A DNA stretch of 64,000 bases, taken from Palsa-661 sp035535015. GTDB lineage: Bacteria; Actinomycetota; Acidimicrobiia; Acidimicrobiales; UBA8190. The stretch is taken from NCBI GenBank assembly GCA_035535015.1, contig DATLQU010000062.1, positions 39,250-103,249 on the forward strand, in the 5' to 3' direction. The position numbers and the translations under genes were made by a program. This document shows positions 1 through 8,343 of the stretch, piece by piece (the stretch's first letter is position 1; each line of letters begins with the position of its first letter). Below the pieces are notes generated by a model. It made no database searches. It was not told the origin of the DNA and worked only from the letters and a program-made list of their open reading frames with translations.

Positions 1-621
1 GGCCCCGCCGTCGGGGGCGTGGGCCCCCCAGAGACAGACGGCGGCCACGGCGGCCAGGGCAGCGCCGCCGGCCGCCGCCGGCCGGCCCACCCGCCGCCAC
101 CGGTCGGCCCGGACGAACGAGCTGACCAGGGCCCCGAGGCCGGCCCCGGCCACAAAGACGAGGCCCACCAGGAGCAGTGGCCCGCCGAGCCGGGCGGCAC
201 CGGCCAGGGGGCTCGAAGCCTGGCCCAGGGCGATCCCGCCGAGGGGGAGACCGCCGAAGGGCCAGCGGGATCGGAGCGCCTCCATGAGGACCGCCGCCCC
301 GGCCAACGAGGCCCCCCGTCCGCGTCCCGGGGGGGAGAAAGCGCAGGCCAGGGCCAGGGCGAGGGCCTGAAGGAGCATCAGGACGAGGCCGCCGTAGACG
401 TTGAAGGAGAGGGCCCACCAGAGTCCGGTGACGAACAGGCCGAGGCCGGCCAGCCAGCCGGCCAGGAGCCGTTGGCCGGGCCGGAGACCGCCGAGCCGCC
501 ACCAGAGCAGGGCGGCCCCCACCCCGGCCAGTGGCCAGAAGCCGAAGGGGGGCAGGGAGAGGGCGAGGCCGACGCCGGCCAGCAGGGAGGGCCCGGCGAT
601 CCGGCCCCGGACCCCGGTCAC
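1..621 (-). CDS. lnt: Apolipoprotein N-acyltransferase, N-terminal 207 codons (cut by window edge)
   Basis: Membrane enzyme that adds the third acyl chain to lipoproteins. The minus strand reads openly from a GTG at 621 to base 1. It begins with a hydrophobic stretch containing SLPPFGFWPLAGV, then FVTGLWWALSFNVYGG, then EALRSRWPFGGLPLGGIALGQ-type sequence, all in the order typical of the Lnt membrane domain. The nitrilase-like catalytic domain with Glu-Lys-Cys would lie beyond the left edge and cannot be checked. The GTG overlaps the hemY stop (GTGA), so it is probably the last known gene of the heme operon. The recognition rests on the N-terminal half only; a related polyprenol-phosphate mannosyltransferase fusion could follow. 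Confidence 0.8.
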   Translation of the reverse strand, partial: MTGVRGRIAGPSLLAGVGLALSLPPFGFWPLAGVGAALLWWRLGGLRPGQRLLAGWLAGLGLFVTGLWWALSFNVYGGLVLMLLQALALALACAFSPPGRGRGASLAGAAVLMEALRSRWPFGGLPLGGIALGQASSPLAGAARLGGPLLLVGLVFVAGAGLGALVSSFVRADRWRRVGRPAAAGGAALAAVAAVCLWGAHAPDGGA

Positions 622-2087
622 GCCACGACGGCCCGAGCCGCTCTGCGGCCGCTGCCGATGCAGGCGGGGATGCCGACGCCGTGGAGGGCGGCCCCGGCCA
701 GGGCCAGGCCCGGCAACCGGTCGGTGGCGGCTTCGATGGCCGCCACCCGGTCCAGATGGCCCACCGGATACTGCGGGAACGACCCCGGCCACCTCGTCAC
801 CGCCGTCTCGAGCGGGGCCGCGCCCAGGCCCATCATGGTCCCGAGGCCCTCGAGGCACGCCGCCCGCAGCTCGTCGTCGGTCATCGAGACGTGCCGGTCG
901 TCACCCTGCCGGCCCACCGACGCCCTGATCAGGACGTCGCCCGGTCGGTCGAGCTCGGGCCACTTGGCGCTGATCCAGGTGCAGGCGGTGACCAGGGGAC
1001 CGGCCCCCCCGGCCTCTGGCCGTGGCACCAGGAAGCCGCTGCCGTCGAGCGGACGCCGGACGGCGTCGGCGGCCAACCGGAGGGTGACGATGGCCACCGA
1101 GGCGTAGCTGACGGTGTCGAGGATGGCGGCCAGGGCACCGTCATGGCGTCGGAGGAGGCCGGCGGCCACGGGGGCGGGGACGGCGACGACGACCCCGTCG
1201 GCCTCGGTCTCGCCGCCGGGCGCGCTGGCGATGCACCAGCGTTCGCCGTCGCCCGACGCCTGGCGTCGCAGGACGGTGGCCGTCGTGCCCCGGCGGAGCT
1301 CGACGCCCCGGTCGAGGAGCGCTCGCCCGAGCTCCTCGGCCAGCCGGCCGATTCCGCCCCGGAGGCTCAAGAAGACGGGCCCGCCGGCGCCGGACATCGC
1401 CGCCACCCCGGGCAGGTCGGGCAGGTCGGGTCCGGGGGACGCGGCCGGCGGGCCGGGCAGGCCGGCACCGAGCGCCCGCATCAGGCTGCCCCGTCGGGCC
1501 TCGGCTCCGAGCAGGGCGGGAAAGACGGCCGCCGCACTCATCAGATCGATGTCGCCGGCGTGGATCCCGCCGATCAGGGGGGCGGCCAGACGGGCGGTCA
1601 CCTCCGGCCCGAGCCGCCGCCGGACCACCTCACCCACCGCCATGTCGGTCGGCCGGGCCGACGGCTCCGGTGGCGGGCGCCGCCGCCGGAGCAGATCGAG
1701 GGCGGGACCGACCAGGCCCGCCGGGGAGCAGATGCCCGATCGGGCCAGGGGACCGAACCGGGTGGGCACGCCGAGGGCGAGGCCGGCCGGGAGGGGCCGG
1801 AGCCGTCCCCGGGCCCAGACGTAGGCGCCCCGGAGACCGGGGGCGACCAGGTCTTCTGTCAGTCCCAGCTCGGCACAGAGGGCCAGGGCCTCGGGCCGTC
1901 GGGCCACGAAGGCGTCGGGTCCCAGGTCCACCGGCCGGCCCCCGAAGCTCTCGGTCCGCAGCTTCCCGCCGAGCCGGTCGTCGGCCTCGAGGACGATCAC
2001 CCGCGGCGCCGGCGTCATCCGGCTCAGCTCCCAGGCGGCGCTCAGTCCGGCCATCCCGGCTCCGATGACGGCGATGGTGGGCGGCAT
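618..2087 (-). CDS. hemY: Protoporphyrinogen/coproporphyrinogen III oxidase (HemY/CgoX type)
   Basis: FAD enzyme that oxidises the porphyrinogen ring late in heme synthesis. The 489-aa product has the dinucleotide-binding motif GAGMAG at residues 9-14, followed by LEADDRLGGKLRT. It ends with the second FAD contact region (GLALAGAALHGVGIPACIGSGRRAA), the usual order in the family. Length is normal. In actinobacteria this family usually makes coproporphyrin III, followed by ferrochelatase and HemQ; no hemQ is seen here, so that route is inferred from taxonomy. The ATG shares one base with the hemH stop (TGATG), which indicates translational coupling. Confidence 0.92.
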   Translation of the reverse strand: MPPTIAVIGAGMAGLSAAWELSRMTPAPRVIVLEADDRLGGKLRTESFGGRPVDLGPDAFVARRPEALALCAELGLTEDLVAPGLRGAYVWARGRLRPLPAGLALGVPTRFGPLARSGICSPAGLVGPALDLLRRRRPPPEPSARPTDMAVGEVVRRRLGPEVTARLAAPLIGGIHAGDIDLMSAAAVFPALLGAEARRGSLMRALGAGLPGPPAASPGPDLPDLPGVAAMSGAGGPVFLSLRGGIGRLAEELGRALLDRGVELRRGTTATVLRRQASGDGERWCIASAPGGETEADGVVVAVPAPVAAGLLRRHDGALAAILDTVSYASVAIVTLRLAADAVRRPLDGSGFLVPRPEAGGAGPLVTACTWISAKWPELDRPGDVLIRASVGRQGDDRHVSMTDDELRAACLEGLGTMMGLGAAPLETAVTRWPGSFPQYPVGHLDRVAAIEAATDRLPGLALAGAALHGVGIPACIGSGRRAARAVVA

Positions 2088-3097
2088 CAGCCGCCGGCGC
2101 CGGTGTGGCGGCCGTGACCGGCCGCCTCCCGGACCACGTCGGCCAAAAGGGCGCAGAAGAGGGGATCGTCGTTGAGCGACGCCGTCCGGGCCAGGGCGAT
2201 CCCGGCCTTCTCCGCCGTGGCGGCCGCCTCGATGTCGATGTCGTAGAGGACCTCGAGATGATCGGAGACGAAGCCGATCGGACAGACCAGCACTCCGCCG
2301 TAGCCGAGACCGGGAAGTTCGCCGATCACGGCGTTGATGTCGGGTCCGAGCCATTCGTCGTCCGTCCGGCCCGCGCTCTGCCAGGCCACCGACCAGTCCC
2401 TGACCCCGGCGGCCCCGGCGACCGACCGGGCCGACGAGGCCAGCTGCTCGCCGTAGTTGTCGCCCGCCTCGATCACCCGGACGGGCACGCTGTGGGCGCT
2501 GAAGAGCACCCGGACGGGACCACCCGACGCGCTGTCGGACCGGCGGGCCGAGAGCTGGGCCACCAGGTCGTCGAGGCCCCGGCGGACCCGGCCGGCCATC
2601 AGGGCCTCGAAACCCGGCGCGTCGTACCAGTGGTCGATCATCTGCCACTCGATCCCGCCGGCGGCACCGGTCCCGCCCGAGCCGACGGCCTGCCGGGCCC
2701 GACGGTCGTACTCGCCCACGCTGACGCTGGAGGAGTGGGGGGCGAGGACCAGGCCGACGATCCGCCTCACCCCGGCCGCCCGCAAGTCGGCCACGGCCTC
2801 CTCGATCCGGGGGGCGGCGAACTTGGCCCCGCCCACCACGACGAAGCGGCCGGTCCCGCCGCCCTCGAGAGCGCGGGCGATCCCGGCCACCTGGGCCCGG
2901 GTCCGTTCGTTCAGCGGCGAGGTCCCCCCGATGGCCCGGTAGCGGTCGGTCAGCTCGGCCAATTGCCCCGCCGTCGGGGCCCGGCCCCGGCGGATCTCGG
3001 TGTAGAAGGCGTCGATCTCCTCGACCGACCGGGGCGTGCCGTGGGCCATCACCAGCACCCCGGTGGCGTCCGGGCCGCCGCCGCCGGGCCTGGTCAC
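2087..3097 (-). CDS. hemH: Ferrochelatase (coproporphyrin-type in actinobacteria)
   Basis: Inserts ferrous iron into the porphyrin. The 336-aa product begins at a GTG that overlaps the hemE stop by 4 nt (GTGA). Family features are visible: GVLVMAHGTPRSVEEIDAFY near the N-terminus, the iron-site histidine in VLFSAHSVPVR, and the acidic metal path in CPIGFVSDHLEVLYDIDIEA. The enzyme is soluble and shows no [2Fe-2S] cysteine cluster at the C-terminus, although some actinobacterial members have one. It is the second gene of the hemE-hemH-hemY-lnt unit. Confidence 0.92.
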   Translation of the reverse strand: MTRPGGGGPDATGVLVMAHGTPRSVEEIDAFYTEIRRGRAPTAGQLAELTDRYRAIGGTSPLNERTRAQVAGIARALEGGGTGRFVVVGGAKFAAPRIEEAVADLRAAGVRRIVGLVLAPHSSSVSVGEYDRRARQAVGSGGTGAAGGIEWQMIDHWYDAPGFEALMAGRVRRGLDDLVAQLSARRSDSASGGPVRVLFSAHSVPVRVIEAGDNYGEQLASSARSVAGAAGVRDWSVAWQSAGRTDDEWLGPDINAVIGELPGLGYGGVLVCPIGFVSDHLEVLYDIDIEAAATAEKAGIALARTASLNDDPLFCALLADVVREAAGHGRHTGAGG

Positions 3098-4158
3098 GGC
3101 GTCCCCCCCACGCCGGCTGTCCCCCCTGGGACCTGTTCGTGGACGAAGGCCACCAGCCGTTCCAGGATGGCCGGATCCGTCTCGGGCAGCACCCCGTGGC
3201 CGAGATTGAAGATGTGGCCGACACCCCCGCCCCGGGCCATGACATCGCGGGCCTCGTCGCGTACGGCGTCCCACGATCCGAGACAGGTGGTCGGATTCAG
3301 GTTGCCCTGCACGGCGTAGCCGGGCCCGATCAGCCGGCGGGCCTCGTCGAGCGGCACCCGCCAGTCGACCCCGACCACGTCGGCCCCGGCCGAGGCCATC
3401 AACGGCAGCAGGTGGCCGGTGCCCACCCCGAAATGGATCCGGGGCACCCCGAGGTCGGCCATCCCCTCGAGCACCCGCCGGCTGGCCGGCCAGACCGTCG
3501 TCTGGTACTGCTCGACGGAGAGCGCCCCGGCCCAGCTGTCGAAGAGCTGGACGGCGCAGACACCGGCGACGACCTGGGACCGCAGCGACGCCAGGGCCAG
3601 CTCGGCCAGCGTCTCGAGCAACCGGCCCCACAGGCCCGGGTCCTCGGCCATCAGGGCCCGGGTGTGCTCGTAGCTCCGGGAGGGACCGCCCTCGATCAGG
3701 TAGCTGGCCACCGTGAAGGGCGCACCGGCGAAGCCGATCAGCGGGATCCCGAGAGGGGCCAGCTCGCCGGTGGCCATCCTGATGGTCTCGAGCACGTAGG
3801 CGGTGTCCTGCTCCGGCTCGAGGGCCCGCAGCCGGGCCAGATCCCGCGCCGACCGGAAGGGTTCGGCCACCACCGGGCCCCGGCCGGGCTCCACCTCCAC
3901 GCCGAATCCGATGGCGGCCACGGGGACGACGATGTCGGAGAAGAGGATGGCGGCGTCCACCCCGTAGCGCCGGACGGGCTGCAGGGTCAGCTCGGCCGCC
4001 AGCTCGGGCCGTCGGATGGCGTCGAGGATGCTTCCCGGCCCCCGCGCGGCGCGGTACTCGGGCAGGGCCCGGCCGGCCTGCCGCATGAACCAGACCGGCA
4101 CCCGGGCCGTCGGCTCGCACCGGCAGGCGCGCAGGAACGCCGAGTCGGCGACGGACAT
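3094..4158 (-). CDS. hemE: Uroporphyrinogen decarboxylase
   Basis: Decarboxylates uroporphyrinogen III to coproporphyrinogen III. The 354-aa product has the diagnostic N-terminal motif WFMRQAGRALPEYR, then AILFSDIVVP, GFAGAPFTVASYLIEGG and, near the end, GHIFNLGHGVLPETDP. Length and order match HemE. It starts at ATG 4158, only 7 nt after a TAGCGT -10 box, so its mRNA is probably leaderless. It is the first gene of the operon and diverges from helD. Confidence 0.95.
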   Translation of the reverse strand: MSVADSAFLRACRCEPTARVPVWFMRQAGRALPEYRAARGPGSILDAIRRPELAAELTLQPVRRYGVDAAILFSDIVVPVAAIGFGVEVEPGRGPVVAEPFRSARDLARLRALEPEQDTAYVLETIRMATGELAPLGIPLIGFAGAPFTVASYLIEGGPSRSYEHTRALMAEDPGLWGRLLETLAELALASLRSQVVAGVCAVQLFDSWAGALSVEQYQTTVWPASRRVLEGMADLGVPRIHFGVGTGHLLPLMASAGADVVGVDWRVPLDEARRLIGPGYAVQGNLNPTTCLGSWDAVRDEARDVMARGGGVGHIFNLGHGVLPETDPAILERLVAFVHEQVPGGTAGVGGTP

Positions 4159-4165
4159 CGCGTCG

Positions 4166-4171
4166 ACGCTA
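4166..4171 (-). promoter_or_regulatory. Likely -10 box of the hemE operon (leaderless)
   Basis: On the minus strand TAGCGT is followed by 7 nt and then the hemE ATG. TANNNT at this distance puts the transcription start on or next to the start codon. No Shine-Dalgarno sequence is present, which agrees. Confidence 0.45.
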
Positions 4172-4200
4172 CCCCGGGGAAGTCCCGAGGGACCTAACGG

Positions 4201-4206
4201 TATGAT
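4201..4206 (+). promoter_or_regulatory. Likely -10 box of helD
   Basis: TATGAT is close to the consensus TATAAT and is AT-rich in a G+C-rich context. No good -35 is seen 17 nt upstream. It contains the in-frame ATG at 4202, which argues against that ATG as the helD start and for GTG 4247. Confidence 0.4.
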
Positions 4207-4246
4207 CGAGGGTTCACTGCGCGCAGCAGGGAGAGGTGGAGCGGCT

Positions 4247-6694
4247 GTGGGCGCACATCCGGAGCTCGAAGCGGAACAGGCTCATATCGACCGGGCCTAC
4301 GAGCGGCTGGACCAGCTTCGGTCCGATGCCGAGAGCCTCTTGCGGTCCGTCCTCGACCAGGGCCGCGGGGGGACCCACCAATTCCGTGAGGAGCGCGACG
4401 TCATCGTCCGGACGAGCCTCGCCCGGATCGACCAGCTCGACATCGGGGAGCAGGCCCTCTGCTTCGGCCGCATCGACCGGCGCAACCACGACGCATCGAT
4501 CGAGTCCTTCCATATCGGCCGGCTCGGCATCTCGGGCGACGACGTCGACCCCCTGGTGGTCGACTGGCGGGCCCCGGTGGCCGAGCCCTTCTACCGGGCC
4601 ACCGGCCGCGACCCCATGGACCTGGTCCTCCGCCGCCACCTGGCCGCCCACGGACGCCGGATCGTGGGGATCGAGGACGAACGCTTCGGCCGAACGCCCG
4701 TGGCCGGTGACGGCCGGCCATCGGCCGACGGCGCCGGGCCGCCGAGCGACGGCGACGACTCCGTCGAGGACGCCGCGCTCGAGCTCGGCGGTCCCGGAGC
4801 GCTGCTGGCCGTTCTCGAAGGGGCGAGGACCGGCTACATGCGCGACATCATCTCCACCATCCAGCGGGAGCAGGACGAGATCATCCGGGCCCCCCTACCC
4901 GGTGTCCTCGTCGTCCAGGGCGGCCCGGGCACGGGAAAGACGGCGGTGGCCCTGCACCGGGCCGCCTATCTCCTCTACACCCACCGTTTCCCCCTCGAGC
5001 GCCAGGGCGTCCTCGTCATCGGCCCCAATCCGCTCTTCCTCCGCTACATCGAGCACGTCCTGCCCTCGCTCGGTGAGAGCGGCGTCACCCTCTCGACCAT
5101 CACCGGCATCGTCCACGGGGTCCAGCAACGGGCCCAGGAGCCGCCGGCCGTGGCCCGGCTGAAGGGCGAGGCCAGGATGGCCAACGTCGTCACCCAGGCC
5201 GTCCGCACCCGCCAGCGGCCCCTGCGCCAGAGCGTCGACGTCCCCTACGGCGCCACCGTCCTGCACCTGACGGCCGACGTCTCGGCCTCGGTCATCGCCG
5301 CCGCCCGCCGCCGCCCCGGCACCCACAACGCCCGGCGTCGCTTCGTCGAGCAGCTGGTCGTCCGCCGGCTGGCCGACGACTACCAGCGGGCCGTCCGCAT
5401 CCACCGCGGCTCGCTCCCGGCCCCTGATCCCTGGCCGCAGACGCAGACGCCGGCGCCGCCCGTGTCCGAGACCCGGCCGCCGACTCTCTTCGACACCTCC
5501 GACGGCCGCACCGGCCACGCCGACAACGACGGCCCCGGCGCACGGGACGGGGCGCCCCGCAACGGCTTCTCCGACGGCAACGGCAAGATCAGCGGGGCCG
5601 ACGCCACTTCGATGGACGCGACTTCGATGGACGCCACTTCGATGGACGCCACTTCGATGGACGCCGAGAACGACGCCCCCGAGGAGCCCGTCTTCGACCT
5701 GGCCGAGTTCTCCCGGCAGATCCGCTCCCTGCCCCAACTGGCGGAGGCGCTCGACCGGATGTGGCCCCGCCTGAGCGCCGAAGAGCTCCTGCACGACCTC
5801 TTCGGCTCGCCCCCCCTTCTGGCCCTGGCCGCCCGGGGTGTGCTGACGGCGGCCGAGCAGGCCTTCCTCGTCCGCGACCGCAGCGGCTCCCTGGTCGAGA
5901 TCCCGTGGACGGCGGCCGACCTGGCGCTGATCGACGAGGCCCGGGTCCTGCTGGGCAAGCGCCGCTCCCGCCGGGGGGCGGGGACCGAATTCGACGACGA
6001 TCCCCGCACCTACGGCCAGATCGTGGTGGACGAGGCCCAGGACCTCTCGCCCATGCAATTGCGCATGGTGGCCCGCCGCTCGCTCTCGGGCTCGGTCACC
6101 GTCGTCGGCGACATCGGCCAGGCCACCGGGCCCTGGGCTCCCGCCGGCTGGGACGAGGTGACCGCCCATCTACCCGGGGAGCGGCCTCCGCGGCTCGTCG
6201 AGCTGACGGTCAGCTACCGGACCCCGGCCGAGGTGGTCGAGGTGGCCTCCCGGGTGTTGGCCGAGGCGGCACCGCAGCTCCGACCGCCGCGGCCCGTCCG
6301 CGGCTCGGGCCACGCCCCGCTCTTCGTGGACGCCGCCGGCGACCTGGCCGGGGCCGTGGTCAGCGCCGCCGCCGACCTGGTAGCCGAGGTCGCCCCCGGC
6401 ACGGCCGCCGTCCTGGCCCCGGCGTCACTGGTGGGCGAACTGGCCCTGGCTCTCGACGAGGCCGGCTACCAGGCCATCGATCCCCGCCGCGACGGCCTCG
6501 GTTCGCCTCTCTCGCTGCTACCCGTCGATCTGGCCAACGGTCTTGAATTCGACGCCGTCATCGTCGTCGAGCCGGCGGCCATCGCCGAGGAGTCGCCGCA
6601 GGGCTTGCGGGCGCTCTACGTGGCCCTCACCCGACCCACCCAGCGTCTGGTCGTCGTCCACGCGCGGCCTCTTCCCGCTTCCCTGCACGACTGA
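4247..6694 (+). CDS. helD: HelD-like superfamily 1 helicase, RNA polymerase recycling factor
   Basis: 815 aa with the split UvrD-type ATPase of HelD. Walker A GGPGTGKT lies near residues 225-233 and the Walker B/DEAQD motif near 595. Later motifs are VSYRTPAEV and YVALTRPTQRLVV. An N-terminal coiled-coil (HIDRAYERLDQLRSDAESLL) precedes the conserved IGRLGISG...DPLVVDWRAPVAEPFY block of HelD proteins. In the family this ATPase enters RNA polymerase and strips off DNA, and some members give rifampicin resistance. The GTG start has GAGAGG 10 nt upstream; ATG 4202 is in frame but lies in a -10 box. A linker at residues 452-471 carries four copies of a 5-residue repeat. Confidence 0.85.
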   Translation: MGAHPELEAEQAHIDRAYERLDQLRSDAESLLRSVLDQGRGGTHQFREERDVIVRTSLARIDQLDIGEQALCFGRIDRRNHDASIESFHIGRLGISGDDVDPLVVDWRAPVAEPFYRATGRDPMDLVLRRHLAAHGRRIVGIEDERFGRTPVAGDGRPSADGAGPPSDGDDSVEDAALELGGPGALLAVLEGARTGYMRDIISTIQREQDEIIRAPLPGVLVVQGGPGTGKTAVALHRAAYLLYTHRFPLERQGVLVIGPNPLFLRYIEHVLPSLGESGVTLSTITGIVHGVQQRAQEPPAVARLKGEARMANVVTQAVRTRQRPLRQSVDVPYGATVLHLTADVSASVIAAARRRPGTHNARRRFVEQLVVRRLADDYQRAVRIHRGSLPAPDPWPQTQTPAPPVSETRPPTLFDTSDGRTGHADNDGPGARDGAPRNGFSDGNGKISGADATSMDATSMDATSMDATSMDAENDAPEEPVFDLAEFSRQIRSLPQLAEALDRMWPRLSAEELLHDLFGSPPLLALAARGVLTAAEQAFLVRDRSGSLVEIPWTAADLALIDEARVLLGKRRSRRGAGTEFDDDPRTYGQIVVDEAQDLSPMQLRMVARRSLSGSVTVVGDIGQATGPWAPAGWDEVTAHLPGERPPRLVELTVSYRTPAEVVEVASRVLAEAAPQLRPPRPVRGSGHAPLFVDAAGDLAGAVVSAAADLVAEVAPGTAAVLAPASLVGELALALDEAGYQAIDPRRDGLGSPLSLLPVDLANGLEFDAVIVVEPAAIAEESPQGLRALYVALTRPTQRLVVVHARPLPASLHD
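5600..5659 (+). repeat. Four tandem 15-bp repeats inside helD
   Basis: Units of gacgccacttcgatg, with one base change in unit 2, encode repeated D-A-T-S-M. They sit in the poorly conserved insert between the two ATPase halves, where length changes should be tolerated. Such in-frame repeats change copy number easily. Confidence 0.9.
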
Positions 6695-6697
6695 CCC

Positions 6698-6763
6698 GCG
6701 TCTCTCCACGCGTCTCTCCACCGTCTCCCGCGCGTCTCTCGCCGTCTCTCGCCGCCTCTCGTC
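6698..6763. repeat. Pyrimidine-rich imperfect cgtctct repeat after helD
   Basis: About six irregular copies of a cgtctctc-like word follow the helD stop. No stem-loop with a T run is formed, so I do not call it a terminator. No function is evident. Confidence 0.6.
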
Positions 6764-6877
6764 ACCAGGGCCGCCCTACCACGCCTGGCCCCCCGTCTTC
6801 GCCACCGGCTCGGTGACCGCCCCCGGGTCCGTCACGGTGTTGGCGCGGAGGGGTCGCCGTCCGCTAGGAAAGACGCC

Positions 6878-7495
6878 GTGACGCAGGCACTGTCAGTGGA
6901 ACAGACCGCGCCAGGGCAACGCCACGTCCCCGAACGGCCCGCACTTTTGGCCGTCGGTGTGATCATCTGGCTCGGGTCCGAGGTCATGTTCTTCAGCGGC
7001 CTGTTCGCCGCCTACTTCACCATCCGGGCCAACTCCCACGTGGCCTGGCCGCCTCTCGCCGGGCTCCACCTCGACTACATCCAGGCCGGCATCTTCAGCG
7101 TCTTCCTGCTGGCCTCGAGCCCGACCTTCCAATTCGGCGTCTGGGCCGAGGAACGCGGTGACCGGAGCCTGGCCCGCAAGTGGATCGTCACCAGTTTCAT
7201 CCTGGGTGGCGCATTCCTGGCCAACACCCTCTACGAATGGCACGACTTCGCGTCGCACAACCACGGTCCCGCCCTGAACGCCTACTGGTCGCTCTTCTTC
7301 ATCATGACCGGCATCCACGGCCTGCACGTGGCCCTCGGTCTGGTGGCCATGATCTTCCTCCTCGGCCGCATGAAAGGTGACGCCGGCGACCCGGGGGAGA
7401 CGAACGTCTATCAGGCGGTCGGCTACTACTGGCACTTCGTCGACATCGCATGGATCGGCATCTTCAGTTGCCTCTTCCTGCTGAAATCAGGCTGA
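6878..7495 (+). CDS. ctaE: Cytochrome c oxidase subunit III
   Basis: 205-aa membrane subunit of the aa3 oxidase. It is the short five-helix form found in actinobacteria. Visible signatures are IIWLGSEVMFFSGLFAAYF at the N-terminus, NTLYEWHDF in the middle and YYWHFVDIAWIGIF near the end, which is the usual subunit III closing helix. Start GTG is preceded by AGGAAAG. Its stop overlaps the qcrC start (TGATG), so oxidase subunit III is made together with the bc1 complex, as in Mycobacterium and Corynebacterium, where the two form one supercomplex. Confidence 0.95.
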   Translation: MTQALSVEQTAPGQRHVPERPALLAVGVIIWLGSEVMFFSGLFAAYFTIRANSHVAWPPLAGLHLDYIQAGIFSVFLLASSPTFQFGVWAEERGDRSLARKWIVTSFILGGAFLANTLYEWHDFASHNHGPALNAYWSLFFIMTGIHGLHVALGLVAMIFLLGRMKGDAGDPGETNVYQAVGYYWHFVDIAWIGIFSCLFLLKSG

Positions 7496-8343
7496 TGATC
7501 GCCTCGACCACGAAGGCGATGATCACGAAGCGACGCCGCCTCTTCGCGCTGCCCGCCCTGGTGGTCATCGGGGTGGCGGTGGTGGGACTGCTCAGTCCCG
7601 GGGAGACCACGGCGTCCACCTCGACGTCCATGGGGGCCATCAACGCCCTCGACCCGCCGAACCCCATCACCTACACCAAGCTCCCGAAGTCGTACATCGC
7701 TCCCGGCGAGCGGCTCTTCGAGGCCAACTGCGCCAGCTGCCACGGTGTCGACGGGACCGGGGGCGTGGTCGGCGTGAACCTGGTGGGGGTGGGTCCGGCC
7801 ACCACCGACTTCTGGGTCGGCACCGGCCGCATGCCACTCGGCAACATCGCCCAGCAACCGGTCCAGAAGACGCCGCGCTTTCCCCAGAAGCAGATCCTCC
7901 AGATCGCCGCCTTCGTCGGTTCGCTCGGCACCGGCCGGGGCTTTCCCCAGGGCATTCCGGTGGTCGACCTGAAGCACGCCGATCTGACCGAGGGCAACGC
8001 CATGTTCGTCCTCAACTGTGCGGCCTGCCACACCATCACCGGTTCCGGTGACGCGCTGGCCGACGGCTACTCGGCGCCCACCCTGCACAAGGCCACCGCC
8101 GTCCAGGCCGTCGAGGCCCTGCGGATCGGGCCGGCCAACATGCCCCGCTTCGGACCCCGGCAGCTGAGCAACCAGCAGATCGCCGACATCGTCGCCTACG
8201 TGACCGGGCCTATCCAGCACCCGAACAACGCCGGTGGTCTCGGCCTCGGCGGTATCGGGCCCGTGGCCGAGGGCTTCATCGGTCTCTTCATCGGCGTGGG
8301 CGGCCTCATGCTGGTGGCCTTCTGGGTGGGGGACCGGTCATGA
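7495..8343 (+). CDS. qcrC: Cytochrome bc1 complex diheme cytochrome c subunit
   Basis: 282 aa, with a membrane anchor near the N-terminus (LFALPALVVIGVAVVGLL) and another at the C-terminus. Two CXXCH heme sites, CASCH near residue 79 and CAACH near 175, show two fused class I cytochrome c domains. In actinobacteria this subunit passes electrons directly to CuA of the oxidase and replaces a soluble cytochrome c. Met axial ligands are plausible at GRMPL and NMPRF. The last 4 nt overlap the qcrA start. Confidence 0.95.
   Translation: MIASTTKAMITKRRRLFALPALVVIGVAVVGLLSPGETTASTSTSMGAINALDPPNPITYTKLPKSYIAPGERLFEANCASCHGVDGTGGVVGVNLVGVGPATTDFWVGTGRMPLGNIAQQPVQKTPRFPQKQILQIAAFVGSLGTGRGFPQGIPVVDLKHADLTEGNAMFVLNCAACHTITGSGDALADGYSAPTLHKATAVQAVEALRIGPANMPRFGPRQLSNQQIADIVAYVTGPIQHPNNAGGLGLGGIGPVAEGFIGLFIGVGGLMLVAFWVGDRS

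Noticed and set aside
19..1107. Long open frame on the plus strand across lnt and hemY
   Set aside because: It is the antisense shadow of high-G+C genes; the translation is Gly/Glu/Gln-rich and matches nothing, while the minus strand gives Lnt and HemY.
4895..6169. 424-codon minus-strand frame inside helD
   Set aside because: Antisense to the conserved helicase motifs, with composition typical of a shadow frame.
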